Shown: positions 52,714 through 61,599 of the stretch, one piece after another
How the letters are laid out: each line of letters opens with the position of its first letter
Position numbering within the stretch: position 1 is the first letter of the stretch
From: JBCDJI01 sp964351865
GTDB lineage: Bacteria; Verrucomicrobiota; Verrucomicrobiia; Methylacidiphilales; JBCBYL01
Assembly (NCBI GenBank): GCA_964351865.1
Contig: CAYGPJ010000021.1
Span: 6,103 to 70,102 of the forward strand
DNA length: 64,000 nucleotides
Direction of reading: 5' to 3'
Program-made: the position numbers and the translations under genes
The notes under the pieces: model-generated
What the model saw: only the letters and a program-made list of their open reading frames with translations
Databases searched by the model: none
What the model was told of the DNA's origin: nothing

Positions 52714-54144
52714 ATGAAAATTCTTGTGACCGGAGCCACGGGTTACGTCGGAGGTCGTCTCATCCCACGCTTATTGGAACAAGGCCATGAAGTCTGGGCC
52801 TTGGCTCGCCACCCTGAGCATCTTGCCGGCCGTCCTTGGTCTGACCAGATTCATATCTGGCAAGGAGATTTACTGGAAGCCGATTCCCTTTCAGAACTGG
52901 ACCAGAAAAACCTACCACATTTCGATGCCGCCTACTATCTCATCCATTCCATGCACGGAAGTGGCGACTTCCACCAAAACGACGTCACAGCGGTTAAACA
53001 CTTCACCACTTGGTTAGCGGGTCGTGTGGATCATGTCATTTATTTAGGAGGACTGTTACCGCGTGAACACGGAAACTCGCGCCACCTGCAAAGCCGGGCT
53101 GACACCGGTAAGTTACTCACAGAACGATTACCCGTCACCGAATTCCGCGCTGGCCCCATCATCGGCTCCGGCTCGGCTTCTTTCGAAATGGTCCGCTATC
53201 TGACCGAAAGACTCCCCGCCATGATCGCACCAAAGTGGATCTTAAATAACGTCCAAACCATAGCGATTCGCGACGTGCTGGCATACCTCATCGCCATCCT
53301 CAACCATTCGCCCAGTGGAATTATCGAAATCGGTAGCAATCAACTCACCTTTCGTGACATGATGCTGATTTATGCCGAAGAACGCGGCTTTAAACGAATT
53401 ATTGTCCCCGTTCCGGTGTTGGCCCCCACGCTGGCGGCTCTCTGGGTGGGCCTCGTCACTCCCATCACCAACCGCCTGGCTGTTCCGCTAGTCCAGGGCG
53501 TCATTCACCCCGTCCTAGCCGACACCTCAAAAGCCGAACGCCTTTTCCCGGATATCCAACCCGCCAACTACCGAACATCGGTGCAGCGAGCTCTGGTAAA
53601 AATAGATCACGGTGACATTGAAACCCGTTGGACCCAAGCTCTCACCTCGAAGCCTTACGAACTCATCGACTGGGAGGGTATCATCCGTGAAGTGCGGCGC
53701 CGACCAGTCAAAGCAGCGCCGGAGCGAGTCTTTAAAACCATCACTTCGCTCGGGGGAGAAAAAGGCTGGTTGGTTTGGAATTGGGCATGGAAAGCCAGGG
53801 GTATACTGGATCAGATGATCGGCGGCCCGGGACTGCGTCGTGGACGTCGTCACCCGCAAGAGCTCCAGCCCGGAGAAACTCTCGATTTCTGGAGAGTTGA
53901 AAAAGTCGAATCTCCGCGATTACTACGCCTGCGGGCGGAAATGAAAGTACCCGGTAAAGCGTGGCTGCAATTTGAAATCGAACCCGACGGCGAAACTGGC
54001 AATAGTATCCTAACCCAAACCGCCTTCTTCCGTCCTAAAAGCCTACCCGGCTTCCTCTACTGGTGGTTACTCTACCCACTGCACGCCCTCATCTTCAGCG
54101 ACATGATCAATGCCCTAGTCGCCGATGCCGAACACTCATCATGA
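52714..54144 (+). CDS. NAD(P)-binding epimerase-like protein fused to DUF2867
   Basis: The 476-residue product has an N-terminal Rossmann domain (MKILVTGATGYVGGRLIPRLLEQGHEVWALAR) with YLIHSMHGSGDF in the place of the usual active site, and a C-terminal DUF2867 (about 320-470) with VFKTITSLGGEKGWLVWNWAWKARGILDQMIGGPGLRRGRR. The fused form is widespread; the reaction is unknown. ATG 52714 is used; the upstream open frame overlaps the OLD gene and is a shadow. A 36-bp palindrome follows its stop directly. Confidence 0.85.
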   Translation: MKILVTGATGYVGGRLIPRLLEQGHEVWALARHPEHLAGRPWSDQIHIWQGDLLEADSLSELDQKNLPHFDAAYYLIHSMHGSGDFHQNDVTAVKHFTTWLAGRVDHVIYLGGLLPREHGNSRHLQSRADTGKLLTERLPVTEFRAGPIIGSGSASFEMVRYLTERLPAMIAPKWILNNVQTIAIRDVLAYLIAILNHSPSGIIEIGSNQLTFRDMMLIYAEERGFKRIIVPVPVLAPTLAALWVGLVTPITNRLAVPLVQGVIHPVLADTSKAERLFPDIQPANYRTSVQRALVKIDHGDIETRWTQALTSKPYELIDWEGIIREVRRRPVKAAPERVFKTITSLGGEKGWLVWNWAWKARGILDQMIGGPGLRRGRRHPQELQPGETLDFWRVEKVESPRLLRLRAEMKVPGKAWLQFEIEPDGETGNSILTQTAFFRPKSLPGFLYWWLLYPLHALIFSDMINALVADAEHSS

Positions 54145-54180
54145 AAATCTTGAATGTATCACGTGATACATTCAAGATTT
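54145..54180. promoter_or_regulatory. Perfect 36-bp palindrome after the epimerase gene
   Basis: AAATCTTGAATGTATCAC is followed immediately by its exact reverse complement, with no loop. The core is TATCACGTGATA. It could fold as a terminator for the epimerase gene or act as an operator for the small gene promoter 16 bases downstream. Its exactness is notable. Confidence 0.55.
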
Positions 54181-54195
54181 AGTCAGCGATGTGTA

Positions 54196-54224
54196 TTGAC
54201 ATCCGTTCGCTAAACTCATAACAA
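54196..54224 (+). promoter_or_regulatory. Candidate sigma-70-type promoter for the small peptide gene
   Basis: A perfect TTGACA is found at 54196-54201 and a weak TAACAA box 17 bases later at 54219-54224. The small gene begins at 54250. The -35 is ideal but the -10 is a partial match. Confidence 0.45.
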
Positions 54225-54249
54225 ATCAATAGTGAACATTCACCACGAC

Positions 54250-54375
54250 ATGTTAAACCTGAAAGCCCTTGCCTCTTGGAAAGCGGCTGCTGTCGTGTCT
54301 GTATCCTCCGTCTCTGTGGTGGCCGTGGTGGTCATTTCAGTCGCCGTCGGATCGGTCTGTGGGGGTTCCTGGTAA
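54250..54375 (+). CDS. 41-residue hydrophobic peptide, orphan
   Basis: This frame, too short for usual gene callers, encodes 41 residues: a short basic start (MLNLKALASWKAA), a Val/Ala/Ser-rich hydrophobic stretch (AVVSVSSVSVVAVVVISVAV) long enough to cross a membrane, and the end GSVCGGSW. It sits between a promoter-like site and a clear terminator, giving a short stand-alone transcript. It could be a membrane-active peptide, a type I toxin or a peptide precursor. The GC-rich, codon-consistent Val codons favour real coding. No family is recognised. Confidence 0.45.
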   Translation: MLNLKALASWKAAAVVSVSSVSVVAVVVISVAVGSVCGGSW

Positions 54376-54405
54376 AACACTAAAATAAAAACTACCGGAA
54401 TTTTG

Positions 54406-54438
54406 AAACCCACCGCAGACCGTGCGAGTGGGTTTTTT
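54406..54438 (+). terminator. Rho-independent terminator
   Basis: AAACCCACCGCA pairs with TGCG and GTGGGTTT (one bulged A) around a short loop, followed by TTTT. It is the best terminator in the window and ends the small-peptide transcript. Confidence 0.8.
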
Positions 54439-54507
54439 ATTTTCCACTTCCTCTTCGCACATCTTCTCCGGCGGTTTCACTCATTCCACAAAATAAGGAA
54501 AAACGAG

Positions 54508-54696
54508 ATGAAAACGAACGAACAAGATCAATACCTGGCACACGAAGCCATCGCCATGATGGAAAACGGCAGACCGACGCCTACGCGGCAAAAGCGGTTG
54601 CTCATCGACGGACTCACCCGTGACTGGACGGCAACGTATATCCACTTCGGAAATACGCCCCCAAGTCATGGTTTGAATGTTGGAACTACGCGGTAG
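54508..54696 (+). CDS. Small protein of unknown function
   Basis: The 62-residue product (MKTNEQDQYLAHEAIAMMEN and on) is acidic at the start and has YIHFGNTPPSHGLNV near the end. The ATG at 54508 follows AAGGAAAAA. It shows slight resemblance to the small gene at 54977 (TYIHFGN versus MYIHLGM). No family is recognised. Confidence 0.45.
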   Translation: MKTNEQDQYLAHEAIAMMENGRPTPTRQKRLLIDGLTRDWTATYIHFGNTPPSHGLNVGTTR

Positions 54697-54976
54697 TTGG
54701 CATTGAAATTGCTAATCCAAATTGATGGAATACCGACCAATAACAAAAGGCACCCAAAAAACGAAATGGATCAAAGCCGGCCAGCGACGCTGGTGGCTTA
54801 ATCTGAATTCGGTCCCTTTTGACGGGCTCCGTTCCTGAAGCAACGCTCAGGCCGGACCGTCTGAAGAGACGATGATTCCGGCACCGGGTAGGCTGTGAAT
54901 CAGAATTCTCCATTCGTTCACAAGAATGACACCAAAAATGCATCTGCCCGGAGAACACTGGAAAGGAAGGAACACT

Positions 54977-55183
54977 ATGAAATCGTTAGCCACTAAAGCC
55001 CAAGAAAGGGCTGCCACACGGCACGACCATCTACGGCTCACGCACGCAGAGCAACTCGTCGCCACTCTCACTCACATGTACATTCATTTAGGAATGAAAG
55101 AGGCGCATGCCTACCGCTCAGCGCTGGCGGACTTTGAACCGGATTACCCCGGTGAAATCGCTCACCTGCGGATGCTGTTGTAA
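54977..55183 (+). CDS. Small helical protein of unknown function
   Basis: The 68-residue product, mostly helical, has EQLVATLTHMYIHLGMKEAHAYRSALADFEPDYPGEIAHL. The ATG at 54977 has a good GGAAAGGAAGG upstream, which favours real translation. Its stop is followed directly by a repeat element that ends in the next gene's stop. No family is recognised. Confidence 0.55.
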   Translation: MKSLATKAQERAATRHDHLRLTHAEQLVATLTHMYIHLGMKEAHAYRSALADFEPDYPGEIAHLRMLL

Positions 55184-55184
55184 T

Positions 55185-55290
55185 TTAGAGTGTTTCGAAT
55201 CATGTTTTAACAAGTGTAGGCTGTGCTTGCATCCCGGCGACAACAGAAAGCCGAGATGCAATCTCGGCCTACAGTTCAGAAGCGCTCTAA
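55185..55290. repeat. MITE-like element with TTAGAGYGYTTC ends enclosing a REP pair
   Basis: Outer ends TTAGAGTGTTTCGAAT and AGAAGCGCTCTAA are inverted repeats related to those of the 18452-18601 element. Inside, 55216-55272 is a GTAG...CTAC REP pair (GAGATGCAATCTCGGC). It exactly fills the space between two convergent stop codons, and its right end contains the TAG of the permease gene. Confidence 0.65.
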
Positions 55291-56354
55291 TTTGGCTGGA
55301 AGCGGTTCATCAGATAGCCAATCAGCAGGATCTGCGGGACAGTCAAGGCAGGCAGCAACAAAGCGGTGGTCCAACGTTTGGTGGTTTCTTTGAGCGCCAT
55401 AATTTCCGTCGCATCCGTGCTGGCTCCTGCCATTAAAAAAATAAACCCATTGCCTGGCGCGTGAGCCCGCGTGACCAGATCAGCACCAATGGGTGTCGAT
55501 CCTTCTGAACAAACCTCAATGATCGTCGCCGCTAGTAAGGTCAGCAACATGCCGACCAGACTCGGTCCAAACCAGTCCTGGAAGGTTTCCGGCTGAACGA
55601 AAGCACGAATGGCAGCAGCCAGAACAACACCAAAAAATACCCAACGCAAAATCATCCGTGACTCAGCCAATCCGTCCTTGAGCAGCACGGGAATCATCCG
55701 CGACATTGGCGGGAAAGCGTCCCGGATCATCGCACGCACCTCCTGCCATGATTTATCTGAAGCGGAGGTCTCGGGTTCCCCCAAGCGCCTTGAGAGACAC
55801 TTATCCACCAGCACTCCGGACAAAAACGCTACCAGTGCAGAAGCCAGAATAAAGACACCAGTTAAGGGAAACCCGATCAGAGCGATCAGAATCAACGTCA
55901 CCGAAAAAGAGTTCCACGGGCTGGCAATCAGAAAGGCAAAGACCTGCCCCAGTGAAGCTCCCCGTTCATACAGTTTCATAGCCACCAGCAAGATCCCGTG
56001 GTTACATAGATCCAGCAACAATCCCCCCAGTATTGCACGCAGAATTCCCGAAACGCTGCCAGCTTTACCCATCAGTTTCATCACCGCTTCACGCGGAACC
56101 TGATGCATCACACCCACTGCCAGAATACCGGCGACCACTCCCCACCACATTTTATTCATGAGCTCATATACCCCATGAAAAAAAGTGATGAGTGGAGCCC
56201 ATCCGGAAATGAGCTCGCTCCCCAAAAAGTGTCCGGCATAGGCGACTACAATTACCACCAGACTACCCCAAAGCAGAACATCTAAAGATCGTTTCGATCC
56301 ACAGCAATCTTCAGAATTTTCCGGTTCAGGATCTGGTTGACAACAACAGGACAT
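55287..56354 (-). CDS. DUF318/ArsP-like permease with Cys-rich N-terminus
   Basis: The 355-residue membrane protein has about eight to ten membrane segments in two halves, with LLLDLCNHGILLVAMKLYERG and EVCSEGSTPIGADLV as repeat landmarks of the DUF318 permease family. The start MSCCCQPDPEPENSEDCCGS is rich in Cys and likely binds a soft metal. Relatives are annotated as Cu/Zn efflux (SO_0444) or organoarsenical (ArsP) exporters; substrate not proven. The stop codon lies within the MITE-like element. Confidence 0.78.
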   Translation of the reverse strand: MSCCCQPDPEPENSEDCCGSKRSLDVLLWGSLVVIVVAYAGHFLGSELISGWAPLITFFHGVYELMNKMWWGVVAGILAVGVMHQVPREAVMKLMGKAGSVSGILRAILGGLLLDLCNHGILLVAMKLYERGASLGQVFAFLIASPWNSFSVTLILIALIGFPLTGVFILASALVAFLSGVLVDKCLSRRLGEPETSASDKSWQEVRAMIRDAFPPMSRMIPVLLKDGLAESRMILRWVFFGVVLAAAIRAFVQPETFQDWFGPSLVGMLLTLLAATIIEVCSEGSTPIGADLVTRAHAPGNGFIFLMAGASTDATEIMALKETTKRWTTALLLPALTVPQILLIGYLMNRFQPN

Positions 56355-56468
56355 ATCAAGGCCACCAGACTATGTCATTTGGATATTTTATGCAAAATCC
56401 TAAAATAACATCGTCCGATGCAGAATTGTTTTGGTTGAATGGCATAAGGTGAGTATTTTAGCTATCCC

Positions 56469-57554
56469 ATGACTAACCGCTGCTGGTGTGAAATCGACCT
56501 AGGGGCCATCCGCTATAATCTGACGTTCGTTCGAAAATATGCCGGACCCGACACTGCCATCATGCCGATGTTGAAAGCGGATGCCTATGGCCACGGCACC
56601 AAGGAAATCTCATCAGTCTTTCGCTCTGAAAAATGTGAATGGATCGGTTGTGCTAATGTCACCGAGGGTGCCAACCTGCGACGCTATGGCATTGAAACAC
56701 CCATTTTACTATTGAGCGGCTTTCTGATCGAGGAATTGGAAGAGATCGCTGCTCGTCGATTATCGATTACTTTGTCTTCAATAGCTGAAGCTCGCGCCGC
56801 TCAGCGCGTCGCACTGAAAACCGGTTACCTGATCGCCTGTCATGTCAAAGTCGACACTGGCATGGGTCGACTCGGCTGCCATCCCGACTTGGCTCCCGAG
56901 TTGCTGAACTATGTGGCACGCGCATCACATCTTCAACTTGAAGGCTTCTACTCACATTACGCCTGTGCCGATGAATCACGGGCGATGACGCGGCGCCAAT
57001 GGAAAACCTTTTCTTCGATTCCGTCTCCACCCGGCGTCCTCCGACATATCTGTAACAGCGCGGGCATGCTGGCCCTACCTCAATCGCATGCGGACATCGT
57101 GCGCCCCGGACTGACCGTCTTCGGCGTCAGTCCGCTTCCCAAATTTCAATCCAAACTGAGACCAGCCTTGAGTTGGAAGTGTAAAGTAGTCGGTGTGCGA
57201 AATGTCCCCAAGGGCACCACCGTGAGCTATGGAGCCACCTACACCGCGCCTGAAAGCATCAAAATAGCCACCCTCGCCGTCGGCTATGGTGACGGGCTTT
57301 CGCGTCAATTAGGAAACCGCGGCCAAGTGCTCATTCGCGGTCATGTTTGCCCGATTCGCGGCCGGGTCACCATGGATCAAGTGGTGGTGGAACTACCTCC
57401 TCACCTGAACGCCCGCAAAGGAGACACTGCCATTCTCTTGGGCAAATCAGGGCGAAATTCCATTACCGCCATTGATATGGCAAAATGGGCAGAAACCATT
57501 CCTTACGAAATCTGGTGCCACATCACCGGACGTGTGATAAAGTCTTACATATGA
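56469..57554 (+). CDS. alr: Alanine racemase
   Basis: Alr makes D-alanine for peptidoglycan. The 361-residue PLP enzyme has the cofactor Lys36 in MLKADAYGHGT, HVKVDTGMGRLG, the catalytic Tyr in VSYGATYTA and the C-terminal GRVTMDQVVVEL. It is the first gene in a plus-strand run, overlapping the next gene by ATGA. Confidence 0.95.
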   Translation: MTNRCWCEIDLGAIRYNLTFVRKYAGPDTAIMPMLKADAYGHGTKEISSVFRSEKCEWIGCANVTEGANLRRYGIETPILLLSGFLIEELEEIAARRLSITLSSIAEARAAQRVALKTGYLIACHVKVDTGMGRLGCHPDLAPELLNYVARASHLQLEGFYSHYACADESRAMTRRQWKTFSSIPSPPGVLRHICNSAGMLALPQSHADIVRPGLTVFGVSPLPKFQSKLRPALSWKCKVVGVRNVPKGTTVSYGATYTAPESIKIATLAVGYGDGLSRQLGNRGQVLIRGHVCPIRGRVTMDQVVVELPPHLNARKGDTAILLGKSGRNSITAIDMAKWAETIPYEIWCHITGRVIKSYI

Positions 57555-57991
57555 TTGGAATGTTATTGCGGTGGCTGCTAACGATGCTCAGCGTCTGGGT
57601 AGCCGCTTACTTTATTGACGGAATTACCTACACCGACTGGCAGGCATTGGCGATTACCGCATTGGTGCTTGGCGTGCTGAATGCTTTTATTAAGCCCGTT
57701 CTGCAATTATTGAGCCTACCAATCGTAGTGTTGACACTCGGATTGTTTCTGGTGGTGATCAATGCCCTCATCTTAAAACTGACCGCGTTCCTGGTGCCCG
57801 GCTTTGATATCGCGGGCTTCTGGTCGGCTGTTGGCGGAGCGATCATCATCAGCATTATCAATTTGTTCATCGGTAAAAATTCAAAGGCTAAAGCGAAAGC
57901 CAATTTTTCAGTCAAAACCAACGTCAACCGTACCCCTCGGAAAAACACACCCAAGCCACCGGAAGGTAAAGGGCCGGTGATCGATATCTGA
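57551..57991 (+). CDS. Phage holin family IV-type membrane protein
   Basis: The 146-residue product has four hydrophobic segments starting MLLRWLLTMLSVWVAAYFIDGI with the DWQALAITALVLGVLNAFIKPVLQLLSLP motif, typical of the common 'phage holin family' small membrane proteins that are usually not phage-derived. A basic, Pro-rich tail follows (KSKAKAKANFSVKTNVNRTP). Its role is unknown. Start overlaps alr; stop shares a base with mscS start. Confidence 0.8.
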   Translation: MIGMLLRWLLTMLSVWVAAYFIDGITYTDWQALAITALVLGVLNAFIKPVLQLLSLPIVVLTLGLFLVVINALILKLTAFLVPGFDIAGFWSAVGGAIIISIINLFIGKNSKAKAKANFSVKTNVNRTPRKNTPKPPEGKGPVIDI

Positions 57992-58857
57992 TGCCGGAAC
58001 AATTTAAAAGTTATTTAGATATCTTCACCACATCGGTCGGGGAAGTAGGAGGAGTAAACCTGTCGCTCGCCTCACTCCTGATGGGAGTTTTGGTTTTCTG
58101 CGCCGTGCTGGGAGTTTCTGTTGTCATCCGCAGAATAGTTTTACCTCGGGCCTTGGAAAAATTTCAGATCGAGAAAGGGATCCGCTATGCAATTCTGGCT
58201 CTGATCCGCTATTTCTTCCTCTGTGTCGCCGTCTATCTGGGGTTGGTATCTGCCGGTTTTAATCTGACCTCTCTTACCGTTTTATTGGGGGCTCTCGGAG
58301 TTGGTATCGGTTTCGGTCTCCAGAATATATTTCAGAACTTCGTCAGCGGACTCATTATCCTGTTCGAACGTCCCATCAAGGTAGGAGATTTCGTCGATCT
58401 AGGCGACCTCTCCGGTATGATCCAGAGAATCTCCATCCGTAGCACCACCATTCGCACTAACGATAACGTCTCGGTGATCGTTCCTAACTCTGAATTTGTT
58501 TCATCACGTGTCGTCAACTGGAGCCACGGCTCACCTGAAGTTCGTCTGCGAGTACCCATAGGAGTCGCTTACGGTAGCAATGTCGAACTAGTCAAAAAAA
58601 CATTGCTGGAGGTGGCAGCCGAGGAAGAGGATGTGCTGAAGCATCCAGCGCCGGTGGTCTTCTTCCGCTCCTTCGGGGACAGTTCATTGAACTTCGAGCT
58701 AGGGGTCTGGAGAAAAACAGAAGCCATTCGACCGGTACGACTGGTCAGCGACCTGAATTACGCCATCGACCGAAAGTTCCGCGAAGTCGGAGTGGAAATT
58801 CCTTTCCCACAGCGCGATATCCATATCAAGTCGCAACCAAGAACTACAACCGATTAG
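57991..58857 (+). CDS. Mechanosensitive ion channel (MscS family)
   Basis: The 288-residue inner-membrane channel has the pore-lining segment GALGVGIGFGLQNIFQNFVSGLIIL, a beta domain with VGDFVDLGDLSGMIQRISIRSTTIRTNDNVSVIVPNSEFVS, and an alpha/beta C-terminus. It opens under membrane tension to release solutes. It is coupled to the holin-like gene by a shared base and its last bases overlap thiL tail-to-tail. Confidence 0.92.
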   Translation: MPEQFKSYLDIFTTSVGEVGGVNLSLASLLMGVLVFCAVLGVSVVIRRIVLPRALEKFQIEKGIRYAILALIRYFFLCVAVYLGLVSAGFNLTSLTVLLGALGVGIGFGLQNIFQNFVSGLIILFERPIKVGDFVDLGDLSGMIQRISIRSTTIRTNDNVSVIVPNSEFVSSRVVNWSHGSPEVRLRVPIGVAYGSNVELVKKTLLEVAAEEEDVLKHPAPVVFFRSFGDSSLNFELGVWRKTEAIRPVRLVSDLNYAIDRKFREVGVEIPFPQRDIHIKSQPRTTTD

Positions 58858-59744
58858 CCCCTGACACGCTTGAGGTGATCCCATCCCGTACACGCTACCC
58901 CGCCCGTCACCGGGTTCAAGGTTGAGGGAAGCAATTCGCCGATACGCGTCAGCGACAGATCGAACGGCCAGTCATTCAGCAATCGACGTTCCTTGCGCGA
59001 TGCGACACTGAAGAGCAACTCATAATCTTCACCATCATTTACTGCCTGCTCAACCGTACAACTACGATTTCTCGGCACTAGCTCTGGCTGCAGGCAAAAT
59101 GAGCATCCACTGGCAGCCGCCAGTCGTGGTAAATCTTTTCCTAAACCATCGCTCAAGTCCATCATCGCACTCACCCCACGCCGTGCCAGCCACTGCCCTT
59201 CAGCGACGCGAGGAAGAAAAGCTAAATGTCGCTTCGGAAATGAGCCCCCCAATTTTCCAGTGACATAGAGGGCATCCTTCGCAGTTCCCGAGCTACGCAA
59301 TGTCAGATTTTTGGGAGGCACATAGCCATGCAGCGAAACATTGATCCAGATTTGATCACTCCGCGTCAACTCACCGCCTGCCAGCCCCACGTTAAAGTCT
59401 CCAGCCAGTTTCGACATTCCAAGATAACAGTCTTTCAACCAGCGCACGGAACGCCCCCCAAACGGAAAGCCAATAGTCACCAGCACATATTGCGGAACGG
59501 CCCCCATCGCCCCGAAGTCGCTCAGCGCTCGTCCCAACGCCTTATGTCCCACCTGCCGTGCCGAATCATCTGCTAAAAAATGAATTTGCTCCACCACCGC
59601 GTCCACCTTAGCCACTGCATGCATTCCTTGCGGTGGCTGTTTGTGCACAGCACAATCATCGCCGGGTCCCGTCACCGTGCCCGGCGCACTACCCCACAAG
59701 GCAGTTAATTCCTGAACCAATCTATCTTCATCCATTGGGCGCAT
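58854..59744 (-). CDS. thiL: Thiamine-monophosphate kinase
   Basis: ThiL phosphorylates thiamine phosphate to the pyrophosphate cofactor. The 296-residue product has the metal-binding GPGDDCAV near the N-terminus, KVDAVVEQIHF, GLAGGELTR, MMDLSDGLGKDL and NDGEDYELLF. No TPP riboswitch or other thiamine gene is nearby. It overlaps the CPBP gene upstream by 17 bases and converges on mscS. Confidence 0.93.
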   Translation of the reverse strand: MRPMDEDRLVQELTALWGSAPGTVTGPGDDCAVHKQPPQGMHAVAKVDAVVEQIHFLADDSARQVGHKALGRALSDFGAMGAVPQYVLVTIGFPFGGRSVRWLKDCYLGMSKLAGDFNVGLAGGELTRSDQIWINVSLHGYVPPKNLTLRSSGTAKDALYVTGKLGGSFPKRHLAFLPRVAEGQWLARRGVSAMMDLSDGLGKDLPRLAAASGCSFCLQPELVPRNRSCTVEQAVNDGEDYELLFSVASRKERRLLNDWPFDLSLTRIGELLPSTLNPVTGGVACTGWDHLKRVRG

Positions 59745-60543
59745 ATTTTACCAGTAATAATGTAATCGCGGTGGCGGCGTTAAAGGAGGCATGCAGTCCA
59801 ATACAGTAACCGAGTCTGCCTGATCGCTCATAAAGCCACGCCAACGCGATGCCCAGAAAAGTCAGTGGAATAAATGCGGGGCCGTGCCCGTGCACCAACC
59901 CAAACAACACTCCGGTCGCCAACACCGCAAACACCCGATCCCGCACTCCGCGCAGCAATGGATAAAGAATTCCGCGAAAAGCGGTTTCCTCCCAAAGTGG
60001 CGCCACCACCACCGCCAGCACTACAAAAATAATCACCCCTTTAGGATCATCCATTTCCATAAAATCCTTCACCACCGGCTGAGCCAGATCCTCACCTCCG
60101 AATAATCTGAAGACAATCATAGATGCGCCAGCCAGCAGAGCAAAAGGGATAAAGAGCAGTAGATAGCGGTCAAGGCCTCGTAACAAATATTCTCCCACGT
60201 TGCGGGGATTCCATTGCCACATCCGCAGCACATCAACTCCCCGATTTTGCAACAGTATCACCCCAATCACGATGCACAGCACAGGCGCTAATATCGGAAT
60301 AAATCGAAAACAAACAGCACCCACCAGAAAAATGATACCGACATCCAACCACTTAGGCTGGAACTCATCCGGCAAATTGGCCGCCAGACCACTGTCAACC
60401 GGCTCCGGTAACCAACCGGCATCCCGATCTTTTTTTTCGTTATTCCACTGAATCAGCCAAATCAGCCCCCTGACGATTCCTGCGGTAAAAAGCAGGCTCG
60501 CAAAGGCAATCGCCCATGTCGATTGATCTACGGGAAGGTCCAT
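59728..60543 (-). CDS. CPBP-family intramembrane metalloprotease
   Basis: The 271-residue membrane protein has the Abi/CPBP catalytic motifs EETAFRGILYPLL, FGLVHGHGPAFIPL and GLHASFNAAT, with about seven membrane segments. Members cleave or process membrane proteins or peptides. Its role is unknown. It shares one base with sppA and overlaps thiL, so the three are probably one transcript. Confidence 0.88.
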   Translation of the reverse strand: MDLPVDQSTWAIAFASLLFTAGIVRGLIWLIQWNNEKKDRDAGWLPEPVDSGLAANLPDEFQPKWLDVGIIFLVGAVCFRFIPILAPVLCIVIGVILLQNRGVDVLRMWQWNPRNVGEYLLRGLDRYLLLFIPFALLAGASMIVFRLFGGEDLAQPVVKDFMEMDDPKGVIIFVVLAVVVAPLWEETAFRGILYPLLRGVRDRVFAVLATGVLFGLVHGHGPAFIPLTFLGIALAWLYERSGRLGYCIGLHASFNAATAITLLLVKYAPNG

Positions 60544-61538
60544 CAGTGGCTGAACAAATGGGGTGAAAGGTAGTAGAACTTACCCGCCTCCAGATCCAGC
60601 GATTGCGGCCCAATCTTAATATTCACCTGTGACGCGGCCTGCGCAGAAGATCCGAAAATTCTGAAGAGACGTCCGAGGCTGAAAGGTGGCTGGATCGAAA
60701 TCACCCGGGCGCTCTCGATGCCTGCTAACTGTTCTGCCTGTGCCACGGCATCTTCAAAGTAACCCGTCCCATCAATCAAACCTACTTCCAGTGCACGCTT
60801 ACCGCTGACGATGCGTCCGTCAGCCACCGTGTTGCGCAATTCTTCTGCATCCAGACTACGCTCTTCGGCCACAATTCCTAAAAATTTAGCGTAAGTTTCA
60901 TCGATCATGTTCTGCACGAATTCCAGTTCCTCCGGCTCCGCGGCGCGAAATGGATTGAGCATATCCTTCATTTTACCGGACTTGATCGTCACCACATCCA
61001 CCCCGACTTTTTTGGTCAACTCTTCGAAATTCATCGTTTGAATAATCACTCCAATACTACCGGTAATGGTTAACTCATTCGCCATCAGATGGCGGCCACC
61101 CACCGCAATGTAATACCCACCGGAAGCTGCCACGCTGTCCATAAAGACCACCACCGGTTTCACTGCATCTGTCTTGACCACTTCATGATAAATCACATCA
61201 CTGGCCGTCACCTCTCCACCCGGACTGTCGATCCTCAAAATGATCGCCTTCACCCGCACATCTTCCCGTGCCTGTCGCAATTTTGCGATCGTATCATCCA
61301 CCATCGACGCCATCACATCGCCGGGGACTCCGTAAGAAATCACCCCATACATCGGAATCACCGCGATTTCATCATGCCCGGTACCAGAAAGATATGATTT
61401 TTCAAAATAGTCACCTCCGGAGGAGGTCGTGATTCCGTTTCCGGCACTCGCCATTACAAGAACCATATTAAATAATAAACTCACTCCCAGCACTACTACC
61501 AGAGTGATTCCTAAACAACCTAATGACGTCTTCTTCAT
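60543..61538 (-). CDS. sppA: Signal peptide peptidase SppA (36K type)
   Basis: The 331-residue membrane-bound serine protease has an N-terminal membrane segment, VAVIPMYGVI-like IAVIPMYGVI, RIDSPGGEVTASDVIYHEV, the catalytic Ser in DSVAASGGYYIA and the Lys in IKSGKMKDMLNPFR. It degrades cleaved signal peptides. It is the first gene of the sppA-CPBP-thiL run. Confidence 0.92.
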   Translation of the reverse strand: MKKTSLGCLGITLVVVLGVSLLFNMVLVMASAGNGITTSSGGDYFEKSYLSGTGHDEIAVIPMYGVISYGVPGDVMASMVDDTIAKLRQAREDVRVKAIILRIDSPGGEVTASDVIYHEVVKTDAVKPVVVFMDSVAASGGYYIAVGGRHLMANELTITGSIGVIIQTMNFEELTKKVGVDVVTIKSGKMKDMLNPFRAAEPEELEFVQNMIDETYAKFLGIVAEERSLDAEELRNTVADGRIVSGKRALEVGLIDGTGYFEDAVAQAEQLAGIESARVISIQPPFSLGRLFRIFGSSAQAASQVNIKIGPQSLDLEAGKFYYLSPHLFSH

Positions 61539-61599
61539 TGCCGTGACAACATGACACCTTCACACTGAAAGGCAAACTTAGAACCGACCTCACAGCAAA

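Noticed and set aside
54725..54838. 37-residue basic Trp-rich frame (MEYRPITKGTQKTKWIKAG...)
   Set aside because: Codon pattern is plausible but there is no ribosome binding site, no neighbour coupling and no known relative; evidence is too weak to list as a gene.
57551..57991. Holin-like protein as a sign of prophage
   Set aside because: The 'phage holin family' name is generic; the gene is embedded in an alr-mscS operon and no other phage gene is in the window.
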